This document shows positions 42,570 to 58,461 of a stretch of DNA of 64,000 nucleotides, piece by piece. A program made the position numbers and the translations under genes. The notes beneath the pieces are model-generated. The model was not told where the DNA came from. It worked only from the letters and a program-made list of their open reading frames with translations, and did no database searches. This stretch comes from Ficedula albicollis (taxonomy: Eukaryota > Chordata > Aves > Passeriformes > Muscicapidae). The stretch covers positions 15,942,318-16,006,317 of the forward strand of contig NC_021685.1 in assembly GCF_000247815.1 (NCBI RefSeq), in the 5' to 3' direction. Numbering within the stretch: the first letter of the stretch is position 1; every line of letters starts with the position of its first letter.

Positions 42570-45500
42570 ATGGCCTCAGGTGCGGTAGCGAACGCCCCTC
42601 CTGCAGGAGGGACAAACGATGTGAGCCTGGAGGAACCAAAGAAGATGACGAGGGAAGACTGGAGGAAAAAGAAGGAATTAGAAGAGCAGAGAAAACTGGG
42701 AAATGCACCTGCAGAAGTGGATGAAGAGGGAAAGTACGTTGTACTAAAGCTGTGGTTATTCTAAAGGTGCTGAGGAAAAATGTCCTTTCCTGTTGTGGTT
42801 GCAGAAAAATTGTGAGGGTAACACATGATTTCAGTGGGAGTTAGGGTAGAAGTAAATAGTGGAACTTTGGTTTTAAATATTCCAGTCATCAGACATTTTC
42901 TAGAAAAATGTGATTCAGTGTTATCTTCCGTCAGCTACTGACAGTTCTGCTAAAAAGTCCATGAAGCTAATAACACACGCTGTTTTAGAAGTGAACAAAA
43001 CATAGTAGAGGAGTCTTTCACTGTGTGCCTCATCTGTAGCCTCTCTCTCTTGCTTGTACAGGGCTTGTTGCTTCTGAGAAGAGAAATGTTGCTATTTTTT
43101 TTTGCTCACTTACTCAGAGTAAGCCGTTCGATTTGGAGTCAGCAGTTTGGGTGAATTAGGTGGCAACAAAATCTCAAAATCTGCGTTTATCAAACTGAGA
43201 ATTTATTTTGTAGTGCATTGTACCAAGTTCATTATTTGTTATCACTCCTAAAGCACTTGAACTTTAACGTGAAGGTTGTTAGACTGAGTTAATTTGGGTT
43301 TTTTCCCCGTGCCATGTATTCATTGCACAACATTTTTTACAGAGATATCAACCCTCATATTCCTCAGTACATCTCCTCAGTACCGTGGTACATAGATCCC
43401 TCTAAAAGACCCACCCTGAAGCATCAGAGACCTCAGCCAGAGAAGCAGAAGCAGTACAACTCCTCTGGAGATTGGTACAAACGAGGGGTTCAGGAGGTAG
43501 GCAAAACCTTTGTCTCATGAAATGAGGATTTGGGTTGGTGACATGAGGAGATTTCTGGTTGTGTGCTCTCGAGGAATTTTTATTCAGCGGTGTGTGGTGA
43601 CAATCAGAACACCTGTTTGGGCTCTGGGGGAGGTCTGCACTCCTGAGAGGTGTTGAAAATCTGAAGTTGTGACTGGCAGCACTTTGAACTTGTCTCCTCA
43701 GCACGCTGTGGCCACCAGGTACCGCAAGGGGGCCTGTGAGAACTGCGGGGCCCTGACGCACAAGAAGAAGGACTGCATGGAGGTAAACTCCACCTCTGTC
43801 CTCCCCTCATGGCTTTGAGTGCCGTGGGGATCTTAATCTCCGTGAAAAATGGGTGGCTGTAGATGAAACACTGGCTTTGGAAAAGCTGTTCTGAGAAATG
43901 CTACAGGTAGAGAGAGATGGTCTAGGGATTTCTAAAGAAATTATTGTGTAGGAAAGGTGAAGGGGGAGAGTGACACAATTCAGTGTGTCATCATCAATTC
44001 TGTTAGTAATAAGGTCTGAAATAATAGGTGAAAATGTTACTTTCTTGTTAACTGCATTAACTCAAGTTCTGTTGTGTCTGTCTCTCTGTTTCATCTCGGG
44101 TAGAAGCTGCCCCCAGGAATTGTTTTAACTGCTTTCTTAATTGTAGAGAATATAAACAAGAATTTATGGAGTTTGAAGTCAGTTGGGGTACATAAAAGTG
44201 CAGATGCACTTGCATTTATTTACAATCCAAGTGTCACAGTGCTGAATTTAACTTGCTTTAGAGGATTGATAGTAGTTTTAAACAGATACATGAGTGAGTA
44301 AGTAACCTAATGAACTGATCTAACCATCTTTTTTTTTTTATTCTTCAGAGACCCAGGAAAGTTGGAGCAAAATACACAGGCATGAATATTGCCCCAGATG
44401 AACATGTGCAGCCTCAGCTGATGTTTGATTACGATGGGAAGCGAGACCGGTGGAATGGTTATAACCCAGAGGAGCACATGAAAATTGTCGAGGAATATTC
44501 CAAGGTTGATTTGGTACGTAGGTGCTGTGATTCCCTGGGGAGAGAGTTAGTGTTTGGTGTGGCTGGGCTGGGAGGAGGGACACTTGAGATGAGCTCTGTT
44601 GATATTGGAGCTGGTGCTAAAAGGAAATGTTTAAACAAATGCTTTTTCATGCTGCACAGGCCAAACGTACCCTGAAAGCCCAGAAGCTTCAGGAGGAGTT
44701 GGCATCAGGGAAGCTGGAGCAAGTGGTAAGTAAACTTACCTAATCTATTTTTGCTCATGCTGAATAAATATAAAACAGACTATTTCTGCTTTCTGACTCT
44801 TTTACTTTCTAAACATGGTCTGCTATTGGGTTTTATACCCTTCAGTAATTTAAAGGTTTTCCTAGCACCAGCATGTCACACTCAAGAACTTGAATCATGT
44901 TCTTTGAAATGTTCTTTGTGTTCCCCTTATGGGCAGAAATTCTTTGTGATTATTATTGCTGCTGAAATTAATGATGTGGAATTTTGGGTCAGAAGAACTT
45001 GTTTTCCATATAGTAATCTCTTTTCATATACTGAAATGTTTTTCTCATATTTAAAGGTTGGTACAGTCTGACTAGTGCTGAGGTGATGACTGTGCATTGA
45101 TTTAGTAGTGTTTAATATAAATTGGAATAGGAAGGTGTTTCCTTAAGAAGAAGGAAATTCTTAAATTGGTTTAAGATAAAGTCACTGCACAGTGACTTAC
45201 AAAATGGGGAAAAGATAGAGACTGCTTCTGGTCAAAAGTATGTTTTTAAGGCCTCCTTGCAGAGGCTGTGCTGTCCCCTCGTGGGTTGTCACTAGGTGGC
45301 ACAGTGAGCTCGATGTGCCACCCAGCCCAAACTACAGTGCACTGACTTCCACAATAGAAGAGATTCTTCCTCTTTTCATGCCCATTTTATGGAGCAAACA
45401 CTGTTAGCTTATATACATATATATACTGCCTATAAAATGGAACTGTAAGAAGAAAAGTGGCCTTGAAACTTTAGAACTGTCTCAGAGGGAGGGGACTGAG

Positions 45501-48500
45501 ACTGATTTGCATCACCAGAGCTGGCCAGTTGCTGATCTGTGTTCCAGGGCTCACAGCAGTTTCTGTCTTTACTGCTGCAAGTATTTTTCAGTTGAAGAAC
45601 AAGCAGCTTAAAAATATAAAATCTGGCTGTGTTTGTTGAACTTAAATTCTGTCTTCTGTTTCATGCTTAGTATTCCTGTAAATCCTTCATAAATTCTTGA
45701 ATACATATCTCCTTAATTCTTTTTTTAAGCTTTTGGGGTTGAAACTTAGTTGTATTTACACAATATGAAACGCTGTAGTCTAAATCCTCAGTGTTCAAAG
45801 ACATAACAGCAACAGTTTTTGAATTTGCTGTTCTTGCAAAGAATTAGAAATTTTGTTGGGGATACAGTGAAAAGTTGTCCAACGTGTGTCTGTCACAGAG
45901 ACAGCTGAGAGCATTTTCCTAGAATGTTTTGTAGCAATGTTTCTGCCTTTGGGGCCACTGTCAAATTGTATTTTGTATCCAACATGAAGCTTTGCTTTGA
46001 TTGCCCTTTGTGCCCCTGCCAGCTTGCCTTTTTCCACTGTCTTGTCTTCTCTGCTGATGTGCTCTTTGTTTGCTGCAGAACTCCCCAAGACACCAGTGGG
46101 GAGAAGAGGAATCAAATTCACAGACAGTAAGATGATTACCCACTGCATCACACCATGGGCAAAGAAGGAACTTGCAGTTAGTGGAAGGGTGGCACAAGGG
46201 TTTGAATGTTGTGTCCATGCCACTGCCTACCTCTTCTTTTGGGCAGAGGTTGCTGGATTTCATAAAGAGGCTCTTTGTTTTAACTCCTGTGTGTTGTCAA
46301 ACCTTAGAGATGCAAGCACATAACTAGATTTTAACATGTGGTATATTTTGACCAAATTAACTGTTTTCTTAATATCATCACAGTTATGTTTTGATAACTA
46401 TTTCCATAGAAGGAAATGAAAATTCTTTAGCAAGAGTGCTTCTGAAGTGTTGAATGTTAGATTAGCCTGAGAGCACACTTAAGCCCAGGTAAACTGTGCT
46501 GCCTTGTAGCTACAGGGATTGCAGAATTTTAAGGAAACCACTAAAATCAGATTCCTGAACATGTCTCCAGAGTGAAGGAACTCCTTTAGTTAGAAATTTT
46601 CCATTTCTCCTCAGGAAAGAGATCATAACAGTGAAGATGAAGATGAAGACAAATACGCAGATGACATCGATATGCCTGGGCAGAACTTTGACTCTAAAAG
46701 ACGCATCACCGTCCGAAATCTGCGCATCCGGGAAGATATTGCTAAAGTGAGTCAAGAATTCTGTACAGGTGCTCTTCTGTATTCTTGAGAGTTCATTTCA
46801 ACAGATTATACTTTCAGTTATTAATGACTTTGTTTATGTGTCTAGGAGCTTGGAAGGTAAGGTCTGTTCTCAGTTCTATTCCTGTCCGTGTTATGACTTC
46901 ATCACCATTACCTTTTGCATAGATAGAACTTTTAATTTAAAACATCTGAACTGGAGGATGCAAAAGTAACCTCATTTCTTACAAAATCATAAGTGTTAAG
47001 TATCTTCTATGTTGGTTTTTTTTTTCCCCTAGTACTTGAGGAATCTAGATCCAAACTCTGCTTATTATGATCCCAAAACAAGAGCAATGAGGGAGAACCC
47101 TTATGCCAACACAGGCAAGAATCCAGACGAGTAAGTAAGAATGAGGGCCTGCTTGTATAGCCAACAAAACTCTTTAAAATTAGATTAATAGTTTTATATT
47201 TTCTTTTACCTGCATGCCATTTAGCCAATGAATCTCTAGTCAGTTACATATATGGATATTGGTAAACCTGGAAAAAAAATCTGTTTTATTTAGGAACACT
47301 TCTTGGTTTAGTATATACAAGTGGTATTTTTGATCCTTGATTTTCAGGGACATGTGGATCATGTAATTAGTGTAATTATCTGTTCAAGGGCTAGGACACT
47401 GTTTCATCTAGAGTTGATGCCTGTAAACAATAATTATATTTATGTAAAGTATTTCAGTAACCAAATCTTAAACTTTATCTCTTATTTCTTGGTTCTGGAG
47501 GCTAGCGTGTTGTGTTTGTGGTACCTAACAAAATATTTGAATTCAGAGTAAGATCTCCTCCTATATTAATGGATTCTGCATAGAAAAGCTGTGAAAGCTT
47601 TGGCATTCTGTAAATAGTTTAATTAAAGCTTCTGGCTTTTGGCTGCACACCTGGCTGTCTCATTTAAGCCCTGAGTCAGACATTTGACCAGTTGTGCTGG
47701 AACATACAGAGTAAAAAGGCTGTGAGTAAAACATTTATTCAGAGAACAGTAATTGGATTAGCTTGCTGCCTAAAATAGAATGGCAATTCCTAAATGATAG
47801 CAAATAATGCTCTTTCCACCTCTCCTTGCCCCCAGCTAGAGTAATGCCAGTCAATTCTCTTTTTTAGATGCAGATGCTTTTGCTTCTCTTTCAAGTCATA
47901 ATTTGACCTTCATTGAATCTGAGTTTCTGCCACAGCTTTGCAGACTAAATCTTTCAGAGTGGCTTGGGGAAGATGAAAAAGCGGGGAATTGGATTGTTAG
48001 CATTATTTGATCCTCAGTGTGTTTCATGTACTGACTGTGCATCTCTTCAAGGGCTGTGCACAAGTGTCTCAGCTTCACTGAGAGCAGTTAAGTTGTCCCA
48101 GACTTTCTTTCAGCCTGATCTGCTGGTTCTGGATTGAAGAGTCAGAAACCCAGAAGTGAGAAACACTGTGCTGGAATATCACAGACTGTTTATGCATATT
48201 TATTGTGTAACTAGGTCCAAGTTTAACTTCTGGTGCTTGGCATCTCAGGTAGAGCCTTTATGCATATTTATTGTGTAACTAGGTCCAAATTTAACCTCTG
48301 GTGCTTGGCATCTCAGGTAGAGCTTCAGATCTGTGTCATGTGTCCCTGTGAACACAGGCATCACAGTTTTTGAGTGGCTGCCTAATGCTTTCATGGCTTT
48401 ATAGGAAGTTAGGTTTTAGTTTCATATATCAATTGAATGCACCTTCTTCTCTTTCTGTTCTTAACTCTTAGTGCGCAAGAGAATTTTAACTTCCCTGTTG

Positions 48501-51500
48501 CACTTCTATGTTTGTATTTAAGAGGAGATCACATTACAAATGCCAAGAATTGTTTTCTCTTCTGCAGGGTTGGTTATGCAGGTGACAACTTTGTTCGCTA
48601 CACAGGCGATACCATCTCAATGGCACAGACTCAGCGTAAGTGGGGCTTAGGGTTGGGGTTTTTTGAAGGAAATTGACTCAAAATACTTAACAACCCTGCT
48701 GTCTTGCAAAAGAGAGAAATAGAGATTGAGGCCTTTTTCAAATGGCTTCAGAATTAAAGAATGGAATTTGAAAGTGCAAGTATTCAGTGGAACCTCTTGT
48801 GTTCACAGTGTTTGCCTGGGAGGCTTATGACAAAGGCTCTGAAGTCCATCTTCAAGCAGACCCTACAAAATTAGAGCTCCTTTATAAATCCTTCAAGGTG
48901 AAAAAAGAAGATTTCAAGGCACAGCAGAAAGAAAGCATCCTTGAGAAGGTAATAGGCTTTTGGGTTTATTTAATAGGAATTCTGTTGAGTTTGAAGTCTG
49001 GGTCTTGGGGAACAAGTAAGATTACTAATCCTATGTGAGAGGACATCAGCTGTTCTCAGCTTAGACTTAAAATATTTTAATATTTGTGCACAATATCTCA
49101 TCAATTGGTGAATTTTATTATTTAGTATAGGGACCTTTGAAGGTCTGCTGGTATTTATGTTATTGAGAGCTCTTCCCTTAACTGTCAGAATTTCTCCACT
49201 GATGAAATTTGAATTTCTTTCCAACATAAATTTTGAGTACAGTGTTTTAGATAAATACTTACTTTTGTTTCTCAGACAACTAAAAAAGAACTGAATAATC
49301 CCATTTACTTTCTAACTACATCAACATTCAAGTTTGGAGGGGGACAGGAAGTATTGCTCCCATTGTACCCAAGCTGTTTGGCTTAGTCTCTTAAAGTTTT
49401 TCTGCTTTGAGTGAGGAGTATCAGTGTTGTCATTCTCCAAGCATAAAACAAAACAAAAACAAACAAAAAACACAACAAAAAAACATGCACACCAAAAACC
49501 CACAAAACCAAACACCAAAAGACACCACAGTGACCCTAGGAGATGATGTATTTCTGTCTTAACTCTTCACTAAAGACTAAACTGTCTCTGTCCACTTCTG
49601 TGCCTTCTTGGCAAGTTACCAAAGGTGCTGTTTTGGAAATGTTTGCTTAACCGTATAAAAGGTGGGGTTTTTTCAGAACTATTAAATGTCTTTTCTTTTT
49701 GCACTTTAGTATGGAGGACAAGAACATTTAGATGCCCCTCCTGCTGAACTGCTGCTAGCTCAAACAGAAGATTATGTGGAGTATTCTAGGCATGGAACAG
49801 TCATCAAAGGACAGGAGAAAGCTATTGCTTGTTCTAAGTATGAAGAGGATGTGAAGATCAACAACCATACAGTAAGTCCTAGGTTGTGTTAAAATTTTTC
49901 AAAATTAAGTACCATCCCATTGGAGGTATATTAGGATGCAGTACAATATAATTAATATACCAAATACATTTCTCCTGCCTCAGAGTGACTCTCCCTTTTA
50001 TGCTAAGGAGAAATCTCAAATTCTCATCGTTGAGATGTGAATTTGAAGAGTTTCCATGGCAATCTTAAACTAAAGGGGAAGTTACTCTATTCACCTTCCA
50101 CTTTGAATATAAGTTGACCCTTTCCCATTGTGGTTCTCTTTTTTGGCAGTGTACCTGTAAGGCTCATTTAAAATAGCAGAAGTATTTCTCTTAGCTTCCT
50201 TTTGGACTGTTTGAGTAATTTACTTCCCAGGATATCAGCTCAGGAGTAAATTTTAGCCTGCCTCTTACAGGAGAACTGTATGGTGTGTTCTCTTGCAGTG
50301 CATTTGGGGCTCGTATTGGAAGGAAGGCAAGTGGGGTTACAAGTGCTGTCACTCCTTTGTCAAGTACTCCTACTGTACAGGAGAAGCTGGGAAAGAAATT
50401 GCTGTAAGTATTCTCTTGTTTATTCATGTGGAAAGAGCTAAAAAGCATTCATATTCTTTACTTAAGGTTTAGACTGTTGCTGTTTGGGGGAGGTTGGGTT
50501 TTCAGCGATTTGTGGGATGTTTTTTTGTCCTTCCCCTTTCAGATGGGGTCAGTAATAGGGTATCCTTATTCTTGTTTGTTGTACAGAATGCAGAGGCAAG
50601 TTTAATGGAAGAGCAGCCTGAGGAGGAAGAACACATGACAAAACCCAAAACACTGATGGAGGTAGGATGATTCCCTTTCTCAGGAAGACAAATACTTCTC
50701 AACATTTTAACCACAAAATTCTGTAGAGTCATAATAAGACTGAAAAGTACTGGACTGCATTATTAGAGCATTACATCTCCAATAAGACTGAGAAGTACTA
50801 GACTGCATTATTAGAGCATTACATCTCCCTTGAAAACTGAGCTCTCAAATGACATTAATAGAAGTTTGGATTTAGTGGTTTGGGTATTATTAATATTGGC
50901 AAGTTGAATCTTAACAGTAACTTGTTTCCCACCTTACAGATCCACCAAGAGAAACAGAAGGAGAAGAAAAAGAAGAAGCACAAGAAGAGCTCAAATTCTG
51001 ACAGTGAGGGTGAAGAGAAAAAGAAGCAAGAAAAACTAAAGAAGGTACACTATAATTTTCAGTGGCTTTGTGGCAAAAGGAACATGACATATTTTACAGT
51101 ATCAGTTTTATGAAGCCTATAATGTAGTTCTTGGTGATATACCATGGGGAGTTTGATGCTAATTCTTAGCTAAATTAAATTTACAGTGCTGTTAGATGTT
51201 CTAAAGTCCATCCCTAATTCCTCAGGCAAACCTTCAATAAATATTTGGTTTTGAAAGACTTAATTTAGATGACTTAGATTTCACATTTAGGCACCTATTA
51301 CACCTGTGGGTCTATAAAAGACATTGCAGAACACGATTTGTGTATTGAAGAAAGATGGAGAGATCAAAGGCAGAGTCAAATCTTGGCTTAGCACTTTGTG
51401 TCCCAGGCTTGGCCCAGTCTCACAGTTGGTGCACTATAACTGTGCCCCAAGCCATCCACTGCTGAGCAGTGGTGTGCTTCCATGGGCACAGCTGCCTCAG

Positions 51501-52226
51501 GCTGCTCTCAGAGAAAACCTATTAAAACCATGGCTAATTAAAGCAGGCTACAAAAATCTTTTCCAGTAGCAACAGTAGTAGTTTGAGGAATAAGCACAAA
51601 GCATTTAAAACTTAAAATCCCAAACATATAATAAAAAATAACAATTAATTTGTACGTGTTAGATCACGATTATATTTTAGGCAAATCCTGTGAGTTTTTT
51701 ACTTGATTTTGACATTTGGAAAGAGATTGAAGTATCTTGTTTACTAAAGAGCATTTTACCATCATTTTATGTTAAACATTAAAAAATGAGCATTAAGTGA
51801 AATGTACTATGGGTGGGCCAGACAGATTGCATTGCTTATCCCACCCTTGTGCTTGCTCCTTGTCCATCATACAAGAATCTAAGACAAATCTTCATTGCTG
51901 GGGTTTTTTGTTTAACTTTCATTGTAGAATTTTTGATTGTTTTGGGGTTTTTTTTGTGTTTAACTTCCATTGTAGAATTTTCGATTTGGTTTTTTTTTGT
52001 TTAACTTCCATTGTAGAATTTTTGATTCCCTTTATTCTCATTTCAGGCTCTAAATGCTGAGGAGGCTCGACTTCAGCACATCAAAGAAATCATGCAGTTA
52101 GATGAGAGGAAGAGACCATACAACAGCCAGTATGAAGCCAGGGAACCAACAGAGGAGGAGATGGAGGCCTACAGAATGAAAAGGCAGAGACCTGATGACC
52201 CCATGGCCTCTTTCCTTGGGCAGTAG
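42570..52226 (+). CDS. SLU7: Pre-mRNA-splicing factor SLU7
   Basis: Fifteen coding exons, all GT/AG with consistent phases: 42,570-42,733; 43,343-43,496; 43,702-43,782; 44,349-44,513; 44,660-44,725; 46,079-46,126; 46,615-46,746; 47,033-47,130; 48,568-48,635; 48,809-48,948; 49,710-49,871; 50,299-50,403; 50,587-50,661; 50,940-51,044; 52,047-52,226. They sum to 1,743 nt, 580 residues plus stop (human is 586). SLU7 acts in the second catalytic step of splicing, helping choose the 3' splice site. The Cx2Cx4Hx4C zinc knuckle [14 protein letters not shown] is at residues 118-131. Other conserved blocks are [79 protein letters not shown] and the C-terminal [10 protein letters not shown]. Residues 487-521 are lysine-rich. 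The N-terminal 17 residues are unlike human. Residue 427 is Cys (CIWGSYW) where human has His. The last two coding exons are repeated downstream; a transcript could use either copy. Confidence 0.97.
48189..48323 (+). repeat. Direct duplication, about 67-bp unit, in a SLU7 intron
   Basis: tttatgcatatttattgtgt through gcatctcaggtagagc occurs at 48,189 and again at 48,257, with two base differences (ccaagttt/ccaaattt, aacttc/aacctc). Confidence 0.9.
50733..50828 (+). repeat. Direct tandem duplication, 48-bp unit
   Basis: Two abutting 48-bp copies (50,733-50,780 and 50,781-50,828) differing at two positions, ending two bases before the 1,740-bp duplication begins. Confidence 0.9.
51905..52028 (+). 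repeat. Triplicated acceptor-side intron unit
   Basis: The last intron of SLU7 ends with three copies of a unit of about 45-50 bp (tttaactt(t/c)cattgtagaa then ttttgatt and a T-rich stretch) just before the true acceptor tttcag at 52,041-52,046. Each carries ttgtag, a pseudo-acceptor. The same block recurs in copy 2 (about 53,645-53,768). Confidence 0.8.
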
Positions 52227-52679
52227 TCACAGAGGGCATCATTCCAGTACCTGAGGCTTTTTGCACAGCTGTTGACATTTGATTCCTTTGCACAGGTCTA
52301 AAATGGCAGAAACCCTTTTCGTGCTCCGAAGAGCTTTGTGAAAGCTCCTTTCAGCAGACATGAGCAGTCTGTTACTTACTGGAGTTTTGTAAATGTGTGT
52401 GTATGTATACAAATACAGACATATACATATACACACATATATGTAATATATGTGTAGATAAAATACACGCACCTACTCTGTAAATTCTTGAAGGGAAGAG
52501 ATCTAACTGAAATCCTAGGTTTATTTGGCCAACTAATGCATAAAGTTGTGATACAGTAAAACTGACTAGTTGAAAACTGAGCTCTCAAATGACATTAATA
52601 GAAGTTTGGATTTAGTGGTTTGGGTATTATTAATATTGGCAAGTTGAATCTTAACAGTAACTTGTTTCCCACCTTACAG

Positions 52680-52784
52680 ATCCACCAAGAGAAACAGAAG
52701 GAGAAGAAAAAGAAGAAGCACAAGAAGAGCTCAAATTCTGACAGTGAGGGTGAAGAGAAAAAGAAGCAAGAAAAACTAAAGAAG
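52680..52784 (+). other. Second copy of SLU7 coding exon 14 (lysine-rich)
   Basis: Identical to 50,940-51,044, with intact acceptor (ttacag) and donor (gtacac). It is 105 nt and phase 0 at both ends, so inclusion together with the first copy would stay in frame and add 35 residues, provided the stop-bearing exon at 52,047-52,226 is skipped. Real use is unknown and the duplication may be false. Confidence 0.8.
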
Positions 52785-53786
52785 GTACACTATAATTTTC
52801 AGTGGCTTTGTGGCAAAAGGAACATGACATATTTTACAGTATCAGTTTTATGAAGCCTATAATGTAGTTCTTGGTGATATACCATGGGGAGTTTGATGCT
52901 AATTCTTAGCTAAATTAAATTTACAGTGCTGTTAGATGTTCTAAAGTCCATCCCTAATTCCTCAGGCAAACCTTCAATAAATATTTGGTTTTGAAAGACT
53001 TAATTTAGATGACTTAGATTTCACATTTAGGCACCTATTACACCTGTGGGTCTATAAAAGACATTGCAGAACACGATTTGTGTATTGAAGAAAGATGGAG
53101 AGATCAAAGGCAGAGTCAAATCTTGGCTTAGCACTTTGTGTCCCAGGCTTGGCCCAGTCTCACAGTTGGTGCACTATAACTGTGCCCCAAGCCATCCACT
53201 GCTGAGCAGTGGTGTGCTTCCATGGGCACAGCTGCCTCAGGCTGCTCTCAGAGAAAACCTATTAAAACCATGGCTAATTAAAGCAGGCTACAAAAATCTT
53301 TTCCAGTAGCAACAGTAGTAGTTTGAGGAATAAGCACAAAGCATTTAAAACTTAAAATCCCAAACATATAATAAAAAATAACAATTAATTTGTACGTGCT
53401 AGATCACGATTATATTTTAGGCAAATCCTGTGAGTTTTTTACTTGATTTTGACATTTGGAAAGAGATTGAAGTATCTTGTTTACTAAAGAGCATTTTACC
53501 ATCATTTTATGTTAAACATTAAAAAATGAGCATTAAGTGAAATGTACTATGGGTGGGCCAGACAGATTGCATTGCTTATCCCACCCTTGTGCTTGCTCCT
53601 TGTCCATCATACAAGAATCTAAGACAAATCTTCATTGCTGGGGTTTTTTGTTTAACTTTCATTGTAGAATTTTTGATTGTTTTGGGGTTTTTTTTGTGTT
53701 TAACTTCCATTGTAGAATTTTCGATTTGGTTTTTTTTTGTTTAACTTCCATTGTAGAATTTTTGATTCCCTTTATTCTCATTTCAG

Positions 53787-53966
53787 GCTCTAAATGCTGA
53801 GGAGGCTCGACTTCAGCACATCAAAGAAATCATGCAGTTAGATGAGAGGAAGAGACCATACAACAGCCAGTATGAAGCCAGGGAACCAACAGAGGAGGAG
53901 ATGGAGGCCTACAGAATGAAAAGGCAGAGACCTGATGACCCCATGGCCTCTTTCCTTGGGCAGTAG
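53787..53966 (+). other. Second copy of the SLU7 terminal coding exon
   Basis: Identical to 52,047-52,226, with intact tttcag acceptor and the same stop. Splicing from exon 13 to this pair would give the same protein as the first pair, with the downstream unique 3' UTR. Confidence 0.8.
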
Positions 53967-54310
53967 TCACAGAGGGCATCATTCCAGTACCTGAGGCTTT
54001 TTGCACAACTCTAGACATTTGATTCCTTTGCACAGGTCTAAAATGGCAGAAACCCTTTTCGTGCTCCGAAGAGCTTTGTGAAAGCTCCTTTCAGCAGACA
54101 TGAGCAGTCTGTTACTTACTGGAGTTTTGTAAATGTGTGTGTATGTATACAAATACAGACATATACATATACACACATATATGTAATATATGTGTAGATA
54201 AAATACACGCACCTACTCTGTAAATTCTTGAAGGGAAGAGATCTAACTGAAATCCTAGGTTTATTTGGCCAACTAATGCATAAAGTTGTGATACAGTAAA
54301 ACTGACTAGT

Positions 54311-57424
<3,114 letters not shown>

Positions 57425-57482
57425 GGGGGAATTGGCACAAAAAATCCTGTACTTTCAAGTTCTTTGTAAATAAGATGAAAAC

Positions 57483-58368
57483 GTGATTTCTGATATGATT
57501 TGATGCAGTTCTTGCTTAACTGATTCATTTGTCAAACAGAAGATGTATGTGATAGGACAATGCCAAAAAGCAGTTCCAGGCAGATCTTGGCTGGCAAGGT
57601 TCACGTCTCTCACGCTTCTACTGCTGCAAAATGTGTTTCCAGTTCCAATCTCATGAGAATTCCCCACAAACCCTTGACTGAAATAAGTCAATTAACTGAA
57701 GACTGACTTTCTCCATCAGCAGCCTCTGTTCCTTGGGAAGCTCAGTTAATATTTCTGCAGTGTGGTGTTTCCCAGCAAGGGCTGAACAGCCCCTTGGATC
57801 CAACAGATGCAGCACCAGAGCCAAGCTTGGAACCACGTGGATGTGAGCAGCTCTGGGATGTCTCAGTCCCTCCTTTGGCATCAGCTGCTCTCCTTTCCCC
57901 CTCAGCAGATCCCCAAGCACCAGCACTGAGGAGACTCCTCCATCCCATGGTAAGCAGCACAGTGGAATTGCTTTCATGGGATTTCAGAGGTGTCTCAGGG
58001 GGGGTTGGGGGGCTCAGCAGAACTCTTGTAACACACCAATGGAATTTGAGCTTATTCATGGTACACTCAGGTCTCTTGGGCTAAGAATTTGTGACCATAA
58101 CCTGAAGTGATCTTGCCCATGCCCACAGAGCTCACCTGGGGCAGAGTTATCTAACACAGGAAATGTGCTGTGGTCAATAGAGCAGAGAATTGGAAATGAA
58201 CAACTTGCTCCTTTTTGCCCTTAGCTTACTTCATGAAAGTAGATAAACATCTGTGTAGCCCAAATATGTCCATTGAGGAGCTTTCCTCAGCTCTGTGTCT
58301 GAGAAGGGTTTAGTTCAAAGCACCTTTATATATATAAATATATATATATATATATAGCACAAGTAATT

Positions 58369-58461
<93 letters not shown>

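Larger units (their letters stand above)
50831..54310 (+). repeat. 1,740-bp tandem duplication of the SLU7 3' end
   Basis: Copy 1 is 50,831-52,570 and copy 2 is 52,571-54,310, abutting directly (actgactagt|tgaaaactga at the join; actgactagt|cagaagaatg at the end). By eye they differ at one base in the intron (51,659 T versus 53,399 C) and at three bases in 6 bp after the stop codon (cagctgttgac at 52,266 versus caactctagac at 54,006). Each copy contains both terminal coding exons, the intron between them and the first 344 bp of 3' UTR. Confidence 0.95.
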
